A stretch of DNA of 64,000 nt from Desulfitobacterium dehalogenans ATCC 51507. GTDB taxonomy: Bacteria > Bacillota > Desulfitobacteriia > Desulfitobacteriales > Desulfitobacteriaceae. The notes under the pieces were generated by a model, which was not told the origin of the DNA, searched no databases, and saw only the letters and a list, made by a program, of their open reading frames with translations. Of this stretch, positions 59,901 through 64,000 are shown piece by piece (the stretch's first letter is position 1; every line of letters begins with the position of its first letter). A program made the translations under genes and the position numbers. The stretch covers positions 1,054,001 to 1,118,000 of the forward strand of contig NC_018017.1 in NCBI RefSeq assembly GCF_000243155.2. Direction: 5' to 3'.

Positions 59901-60600
59901 TTCGGCATCAACCCTCGCTGTCGGTGCCGACAGAATAACCATTTCTAACCCCACAGCAAGGGCTACTCTAAGACAATCCTTCGAATTTCCTCTCAAATAC
60001 GACACGGAATTTACTTTTAGCGTGGATGTAGCCTCTATAAGCGGAGGTATTACTATTTATCTGCGGAACACGGAGTTTTCCGCAGATTATGCTATAAACA
60101 ATAACATCACGACAACAGGGATACACAAGATTACTGGCACGGTTCCCGCGGGCAAGACGGTTCTGATCCAGATTAGTAGTAACGCTAATGGTAATTCGTT
60201 TGCCCTTAATAGGGTTAAGCTCGAACTCGGCCCCGTCTCAACTCTCGCCAGTGATCCGCCTGCTGATTATGGTGAGCAGTTGGCGTTGTGTCAAAGATAC
60301 CAACTTCCTTTTATTGGTCAAGCCGCTTCGCAAGTCGACCTAGCTCCTGCTAATGTTATAATTACAGATACAATAAAATTTTTCCTTCCAACTCCAGTAC
60401 AAATGAGAATATTACCCTCGATAGGTCTAGGTGAATTTAAAGTAAAGAACGGGGCTAATGTCTTTCAAACTGGTTTTACTATTTCAGTCACAAAAGTAAC
60501 AAGCAGCGGGATTATAATTACAGCAATAAAAACTTCACACGGATTATCGTCTGCAACTCTTACGACTGATACTTTTACATTGCTAGATTCTAATTTATAA
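56926..60600 (+). CDS. Tail fibre / receptor-binding protein
   Basis: The protein has 1224 residues from ATG 56926, after AAGGAGGGG. The N-terminal 300 residues resemble baseplate-attachment regions (NWDFDEIVTEHDMNEMGQQMNE). The middle is beta-rich, with two carbohydrate-binding-like jelly-roll stretches (about 420-560 and 960-1110, the second with TVNQRGKASYS and SITTDRWDL). The C-terminus is a short fibre end. It probably recognises the host surface. Confidence 0.85.
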   Translation: MARTNWDFDEIVTEHDMNEMGQQMNESTEAIEVMKAPTGFPNRDDSIFFFDKTTRGFTIQPTGSSYEVYYRGKRFTKTATESVTIANVSGMHYIYFDANGALQSSQAFPGLKNMVYIAYVYWNADQENAELQFAPGDERHGTVMDKATHERLHAVDWTQWVSGLQLYGYTLDDGATDESAQVSLNNGLVADEDLFHNIVHSDNPTAFFEQVLQGPAMLPVMYRDGASGTWMQDEATEYPLRNVVGGRVTYNEWDGNDWVQSEVPDEGFVAYYVVFTGDVIQPIKVIQGQRTDGSLADAQANNDDRYIQWGSQPFQEFKVLYRLIYQTSSSYTNERKVALRDVLDLRAAKRSPGGGGIVPSAHSNLTGLGYAESGHTGFASQAMLAEDQTATVPLAHGTQTITASRTSPAKVKIPGRTIVNLMGRDGNCEDVSKWRTYNCDLALDSVNKVFGNYGIKITINGTDGSMNNLISKYITDMTKHYFFTGYVKNGNSTFVRIGKDSTGGGNVVLSDGVSDTSKSTRVGVKFSPNDLAANDFLVVNVVGNATEYAYVDGIQINEITVDEYNNLTVEQLLAKYPYVDSVQQLTGAYVKNETNGSHLYIMDSLGAGEVFEDGQKNKIWERKVLDGSLPFVYRANYTNYKAVQINLNDGIANSSPLVTKYDGKILTGSATPGLDVAYIDANKDLVLYISNTDSGWGPDYNPTPEEIAAYLMGWRMYVTGDRKQLYNGTGVKSWAKLWVGIGEKHSDDGNLAPTTLGGSVGTCPTLMNDQGYTPYELYYKLVTPVMVPVETEGSLMISSGDNQITLGEGVVVREVAKPRTDGLGNYCVNRNDYMGALKYKPTLNMTIYKNDTVDNENWIVDKRDDGYWFNNVRIYSPPGRFDTESVYYITYFAEPYQISASALSAELTYAENLGTAVHDTVKKVSDVEADLSGYKLYQHHKLAIVKRAISNPNLLHNPDFTVNQRGKASYSTTSMSKSITTDRWDLTTNNSDSASTLAVGADRITISNPTARATLRQSFEFPLKYDTEFTFSVDVASISGGITIYLRNTEFSADYAINNNITTTGIHKITGTVPAGKTVLIQISSNANGNSFALNRVKLELGPVSTLASDPPADYGEQLALCQRYQLPFIGQAASQVDLAPANVIITDTIKFFLPTPVQMRILPSIGLGEFKVKNGANVFQTGFTISVTKVTSSGIIITAIKTSHGLSSATLTTDTFTLLDSNL

Positions 60601-60612
60601 GGAGGTGCTCCA

Positions 60613-61137
60613 GTGGATGACGATTTAATTTTAGAAGAACCATTTGATGAATACGAGCAAGAACCGATAAAGGTATATGTGCAGACTGATACTGACGGCC
60701 GCATCATCTCAATAAATTCCTCCGTTTTCCTCGATGATCCAACAGGCTGGGTGCAAATTGATGAGGGGTATGACAATGTGAAGCACTACCACGCCCAGGG
60801 CAACTACCTACCGAACGGCCTATTTGACGAATCCGGCTGTTATAACTACAGACTCATTGACGGCGAAGTGGTAGGGCGTACAGCCGAGGAAAAACAGGCC
60901 GAGACCGACGCAAGGCCAGCACCACCGCCTACACTAGATGAAAGAGTGACCTCGCTGGGTGAAGACGTTGAGGCGGTAGCGGAAGCTACTGCTTTTACAT
61001 TGGAGGACACTGCTGCAATAGCTGAAACCTTTGCATATGCACTGGACGATACGTCTGCGCTTGCGGAAACTTTGGCAATGGCTCTACTTGAAATCGAGGG
61101 GCTGAAGCAAGAAATAAAGGTTTTGAAAGGAGAATGA
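60613..61137 (+). CDS. Fibre-associated protein, possible fibre chaperone
   Basis: The 174-residue protein starts at GTG 60613, after GGAGGTG. The first 100 residues (VYVQTDTDGRIISINSSVFLDD, WVQIDEGYDNVKHYHAQGNYLPNGLFDESG) resemble the small domain found beside fibre genes. The C-terminus is a repetitive helix (EDTAAIAETFAYALDDTSALAETLAMAL). It may be a fibre tip or assembly factor. Confidence 0.65.
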   Translation: MDDDLILEEPFDEYEQEPIKVYVQTDTDGRIISINSSVFLDDPTGWVQIDEGYDNVKHYHAQGNYLPNGLFDESGCYNYRLIDGEVVGRTAEEKQAETDARPAPPPTLDERVTSLGEDVEAVAEATAFTLEDTAAIAETFAYALDDTSALAETLAMALLEIEGLKQEIKVLKGE

Positions 61138-61140
61138 CTT

Positions 61141-61281
61141 ATGGTGCTATTTTGGTTTACAAAGATTAAGCTGGGACTTAGCGAATTAAACGAGGTGCCT
61201 GAAAGATACTACAATGCAGTAATGGAAAAGCTTGTTGAAGCAGGTATGTATGATGCTGATGGGAATCCAATAGCTGCATAA
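61141..61281 (+). CDS. XkdX-family small protein
   Basis: The 46-residue protein from ATG 61141 includes FWFTKIKLGLSELNEVPERYYNAVMEKLVEAG, the XkdX pattern. It follows the fibre genes in PBSX-like phages. Function unknown. Confidence 0.75.
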   Translation: MVLFWFTKIKLGLSELNEVPERYYNAVMEKLVEAGMYDADGNPIAA

Positions 61282-61306
61282 TTAACCAAGGTACGCAATA
61301 CCACCA

Positions 61307-61329
61307 ACGCCACATAAGGCGTATTTTTT
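61307..61329 (+). terminator. Terminator after xkdX-like gene
   Basis: ACGCC (61307-61311) pairs with GGCGT (61318-61322), followed by ATTTTTT. Confidence 0.75.
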
Positions 61330-61404
61330 ATGATTTAAAATAGGTCAATCACAATAGTGGCGCATAATTCATATAATGTACAAGCTTGAAAGAGGTGATA
61401 GCCT

Positions 61405-61701
61405 TTGGACTTTACACTTATCACAGCCCTAATCGGGATTGTAGCAACTTTATCAGGAATCATCTTAGGATGGTCGGCAAGAGCAAAGGAAGCTAAAAGA
61501 GAAGTCAGGAAAGACGCTGAGATCGACACAGTAATCCGGACGGACATGGAGTATCTGAAGCGCGGGGTAGACGATATCCGGATAGAACAACGCTCCCAGG
61601 GCCAACGCATGGATGCCATGGGCGAACGCCTTACCCGCGTCGAAGAGTCATCCAAACAGGCTCACAAGCGGATTGACCGCATTGAGCAGAAAGGAGAGTA
61701 A
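61405..61701 (+). CDS. XhlA-like holin-accessory protein
   Basis: The 98-residue protein starts at TTG 61405, after AGAGGTGAT. An N-terminal membrane helix (TLITALIGIVATLSGIILGW) is followed by a charged coiled coil. This layout, just before an amidase, matches XhlA/spanin-like lysis accessory proteins, although XhlA itself has the membrane helix at the C-terminus. Confidence 0.65.
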   Translation: MDFTLITALIGIVATLSGIILGWSARAKEAKREVRKDAEIDTVIRTDMEYLKRGVDDIRIEQRSQGQRMDAMGERLTRVEESSKQAHKRIDRIEQKGE

Positions 61702-61705
61702 GCAT

Positions 61706-62416
61706 ATGCCACAAATCGAATGGGTAGGCACACCGAACTATCGTGCCAGTCGCAATGGTCGTAAGCCGCTGGCCATTGTAAGCCATATCACCGCCGGCTA
61801 TTATCCAGGCTGCTTAAGCTGGATGCAGAATCCTGAATCCCAAGCAAGCGCACATTACCTGGTTCTTAGAGATGGCCGTATATTACAGATGGTTAAGGAG
61901 GGAGATACGGCTTGGCATGCTGGGGTTGTCAATAGGCCGAATTGGAACCTATACGACGGATCTAACCCAAACAATTACACCATCGGCATTGAACACGAAG
62001 GAATGCCTGGGGACGGGCTGACAGAAGCTCAGTACCAATCCACGCTATGGCTCCATGGTCAGCTCCTGGCAAAGTACCCGGCAATAAAGATGGACAGTGA
62101 CCACGTTATAGGCCATTACAGAATTGACAGTGTCAACAGACCAAATTGCCCAGGGGCTAAGTTTCCCTGGGCTAAGTTATTTGCAGATTTGAAGGGAGAT
62201 CATGAAGTGGATAACCTCGTAATCTACGCCGACGGGGACGTAGGAGCCGCGCTTTTGCTCAGCTTTAAGCTAAAATGCCCGATGGTCCATAAGGCCTTTG
62301 CAGAGAAAATCCAGGCTAAGAATAAGCACTGGATTGGGGTACAGGGGACAAACGGCGACGGGAATTATTACTATGCCGGCAGTGACCGTATTGAGACGGC
62401 GAAGTTAGGATTATAG
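61706..62416 (+). CDS. N-acetylmuramoyl-L-alanine amidase (endolysin)
   Basis: The protein has 236 residues from ATG 61706, after AAGGAGAG. The Amidase_2 fold is clear: IVSHITAGYYPGCLSWMQNPESQASAHYLVLRDGRI, TAWHAG, GIEHEG and DHVIGHYRIDS with zinc-binding histidines. The last 50 residues are a separate small domain, perhaps for wall binding. It degrades host peptidoglycan at lysis. Confidence 0.92.
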   Translation: MPQIEWVGTPNYRASRNGRKPLAIVSHITAGYYPGCLSWMQNPESQASAHYLVLRDGRILQMVKEGDTAWHAGVVNRPNWNLYDGSNPNNYTIGIEHEGMPGDGLTEAQYQSTLWLHGQLLAKYPAIKMDSDHVIGHYRIDSVNRPNCPGAKFPWAKLFADLKGDHEVDNLVIYADGDVGAALLLSFKLKCPMVHKAFAEKIQAKNKHWIGVQGTNGDGNYYYAGSDRIETAKLGL

Positions 62417-62428
62417 GAGGAATGAGTC

Positions 62429-62791
62429 ATGGAAACTGCATTAGGATACGTCCAGAACTTCTGGGGGCTGCTGCTCGTTGTGGCAGTCTTTATTATTTAT
62501 CTGATCAGTCAGGGGAGAGCGAAAGCGGGAAAGATTGTGCTCTCGCTGATGCTGAGGTTGGAGAAGCAAGCTGAAGAGTATGCGCTGCAGACCGGGGAAG
62601 AGAAGTTTGGTTTTGTGGTGGAAAAGGGGTATCAGCTTTTACCGAAATATGTGAGGCTGATTATCAGCTATAAAATGTTCGCTGAACTGGCTGACCGGCT
62701 CTATGATGAAGCCAAGAATTATTTGTTGAACCTCGATGAGAAGCCTATTCCCGCGCCGTTTAAGGAGCGCAAGGAATCGGATCCTGGATAA
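62429..62791 (+). CDS. Phage holin, LLH family
   Basis: The 120-residue protein from ATG 62429 has one N-terminal membrane helix (FWGLLLVVAVFIIYLISQG) and a charged helical body (KQAEEYALQTGEEKFGFVVEKGYQLLPK), the Holin_LLH pattern. It times lysis with the adjacent amidase. Confidence 0.85.
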   Translation: METALGYVQNFWGLLLVVAVFIIYLISQGRAKAGKIVLSLMLRLEKQAEEYALQTGEEKFGFVVEKGYQLLPKYVRLIISYKMFAELADRLYDEAKNYLLNLDEKPIPAPFKERKESDPG

Positions 62792-62806
62792 GTATAGGAC
62801 ATAGTA

Positions 62807-62842
62807 AAAGCCCTTCCTGCAATGAAGCAAGAAGGGCTTTTT
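62807..62842 (+). terminator. Terminator of the lysis genes
   Basis: AAAGCCCTTC (62807-62816) pairs with GAAGGGCTTT (62831-62840); the inner TGC/GCA extends the stem. It probably ends the late operon. Confidence 0.85.
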
Positions 62843-62941
62843 GCATCTAAGACTCAAACAAGAACTTTAAAACATTCGACGATTTACAACATAATGCATT
62901 GAGCCTGTGAAGTATAATCGTAGTTAAGAAGGAGGGTATCT

Positions 62942-63511
62942 ATGCGAATCAAAAGAGTGCTTGTTGTTATGTCAATCTTATCCTTAATGGCTATTTCTGG
63001 TTGCACTGGTACCGCTAATGCCGCTGGGGGCGCTAAAAATATAGATGATCCGGAGAAAGTGGCTCAGGAATTTTTGGAGGCGTTTCGAGCTTGTGACTTC
63101 ACTACTGTAGGAGAGTTAACCGGCAGGGACATTGGGCCAGTGGATATGGATGATCTGGGATACGCACCTCATTTTCTTTCGAAGATGACTTTTAGGCTTA
63201 GTGATCCTATGATTAAAGGTGACGAAGCAATTGTGCCGGTTAGAATAACTAAAGTAGACGAAGACAGACTGTATAAAACTATAATGACTGAGGGGTATTT
63301 GCTGCAGATTTCATTAGAAAACGCTGGTGAATTCAATCAGGAAGACTTTGATAAAAGGATGGATGCTTTAATACATCAAGAACTAGAGAAAAGTAATCTT
63401 GCAATGATTACTCTTGAAGCTGAGATAAACTTACAGAAACAAGAAGGTAATTGGGTTATTATAATAGATGAAGCATTGGTTAATGTTTTAATTGGCAGTC
63501 CAGACTGGTGA
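62942..63511 (+). CDS. Secreted lipoprotein at the prophage end
   Basis: The 189-residue protein from ATG 62942 has a signal peptide ending in a lipobox (MAISGCTG, cysteine about 21). The mature domain starts DDPEKVAQEFLEAFRACDFTTVGELTG, like DUF4878/DUF5105-type NTF2-fold lipoproteins. Its own TATAAT (62913-62918) and terminators on both sides mark it as independent cargo. It would be surface-attached in the lysogen. Confidence 0.8.
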   Translation: MRIKRVLVVMSILSLMAISGCTGTANAAGGAKNIDDPEKVAQEFLEAFRACDFTTVGELTGRDIGPVDMDDLGYAPHFLSKMTFRLSDPMIKGDEAIVPVRITKVDEDRLYKTIMTEGYLLQISLENAGEFNQEDFDKRMDALIHQELEKSNLAMITLEAEINLQKQEGNWVIIIDEALVNVLIGSPDW

Positions 63512-63538
63512 CAAATATTAACCTGACACATACATGGC

Positions 63539-63578
63539 AAAGCCCTCTCTCGCTTGGTGCGGGGGAGGGCTTTTTTTT
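63539..63578 (+). terminator. Terminator of the lipoprotein gene
   Basis: AAAGCCCTC (63539-63547) pairs with GAGGGCTTT (63565-63573), followed by eight T in all. Confidence 0.85.
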
Positions 63579-63882
63579 ATACCTTATACTTATCATCGAA
63601 ATCCTTAAGATAATCCTCCGGGCTATCGTAATACGCAAATCCACCTTTAGTTTTATCCAATAACCAGTCTATTTCCGCATTTGTCACGTGTGGTCCAGAC
63701 ATGCAGTAAAGCAGATCCTGTTGCTTTTCGTCACGAACCCGGATAAGGTGCTTGTTCTGTTCGCTTACGATATAAAACTTGGCTTTGTATTTTTCCTTGC
63801 CTTCTTGATCATTTACCCATATAAACTGATTACCGCCAAACCAGTTGCCGCGATGGTCTTCTCTGTAGCCACTAAAAACCAT
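63577..63882 (-). CDS. Small hypothetical protein
   Basis: The protein has 101 residues from ATG 63882, seven bases after GGGAGG; the frame is open further upstream without a good site. It is aromatic-rich (GYREDHRGNWFGGNQFIWVND) and ends in an acidic region (YYDSPEDYLKDFDDKYKV). No family recognised. It converges on the lipoprotein gene and is either the last prophage gene or the first host gene. Confidence 0.65.
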   Translation of the reverse strand: MVFSGYREDHRGNWFGGNQFIWVNDQEGKEKYKAKFYIVSEQNKHLIRVRDEKQQDLLYCMSGPHVTNAEIDWLLDKTKGGFAYYDSPEDYLKDFDDKYKV

Positions 63883-63949
63883 AAAACAACCTCCCTTAGC
63901 GAAAATGATATCATATGTAATTGAGAAAGACCAAATAAATCTATGTAAA

Positions 63950-63987
63950 GGCCGGCCATGCATGACCAGCTCGAAGCGGGATCCCGC
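63950..63987. repeat. Cluster of perfect palindromes at the right edge
   Basis: GGCCGGCC (63950-63957), CATGCATG (63957-63964) and GCGGGATCCCGC (63976-63987) occur in 38 bases. The sequence turns GC-rich here, unlike the AT-rich stretch just before. This may be the start of another region; I see no gene in the last 110 bases. Confidence 0.4.
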
Positions 63988-64000
63988 GACTCCCCGGAGG

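Noticed and set aside
63950-64000. tRNA gene at the right edge
   Set aside because: No acceptor/T-arm pattern on either strand; only short palindromes.

Overview
The window looks like the chromosome of an endospore-forming, low-to-mid GC Firmicute of class Clostridia. The closest fit I can offer from memory is Desulfitobacterium or a relative (moderate confidence; no search was run). Support comes from strong AGGAGG ribosome binding sites, frequent TTG and GTG starts, YjcZ-type sporulation proteins, a CymR-like sulfur regulator and a PBSX-like contractile-tail prophage.

Bases 1 to about 10,900 are host DNA. They hold a divergently transcribed zinc-ribbon gene, an XRE regulator behind a perfect 19-bp inverted repeat, a DUF1538 membrane protein with a PII-like partner, a DUF2500 protein, and a membrane-anchored PstS-like protein. 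A sulfur/cysteine cluster follows: CymR-like Rrf2 regulator, O-acetylhomoserine sulfhydrylase, YeiH-type transporter, divergent LysR regulator, and cysteine synthase.

From about 10,970 to the right edge (at least about 63.5 kb) lies an apparently complete prophage of roughly 53 kb. The leftward lysogeny operon is repressor, ImmA-like protease, tyrosine integrase. It faces a Cro-like gene across a compact switch: two divergent promoters and four 15-bp GCAAC-N5-GTTGC operators. The rightward early region (14.1-33.6 kb) holds small regulators, a Rad50/SbcC-like ATPase split into two genes, SbcD, a 3D-domain protein, a RecD2-like helicase, a primase-helicase, an iteron-like array (probable origin), a Myb-like protein, a RuvC-like resolvase, a MazG-like protein and a RinA/ArpU-like late regulator. 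The 33.6-35 kb stretch holds a late control region with a candidate structured RNA and small cargo genes.

The late region (35-62.8 kb) is packaging, portal, MuF head protein with a C-terminal toxin-like extension and a candidate immunity gene, scaffold, capsid, connectors, sheath, tube, a tail chaperone with a -1 frameshift, tape measure, baseplate, fibre, and lysis. The morphology is a PBSX-like myovirus. Cargo genes interrupt it at several points (HNH-AP2 endonuclease, zinc ribbon, Rha plus an opposing PH-like gene, a glycine-zipper protein, a lipoprotein), often next to terminators. I could not identify attL/attR; the right attachment site may lie outside the window.

The best leads are the MuF-toxin/immunity pair, the Rad50 split at its zinc hook, the iteron array, the structured RNA plus terminator after the late regulator, the possible switch-like leader before the scaffold gene, and a 45-bp leader duplicated next to two opposing genes.
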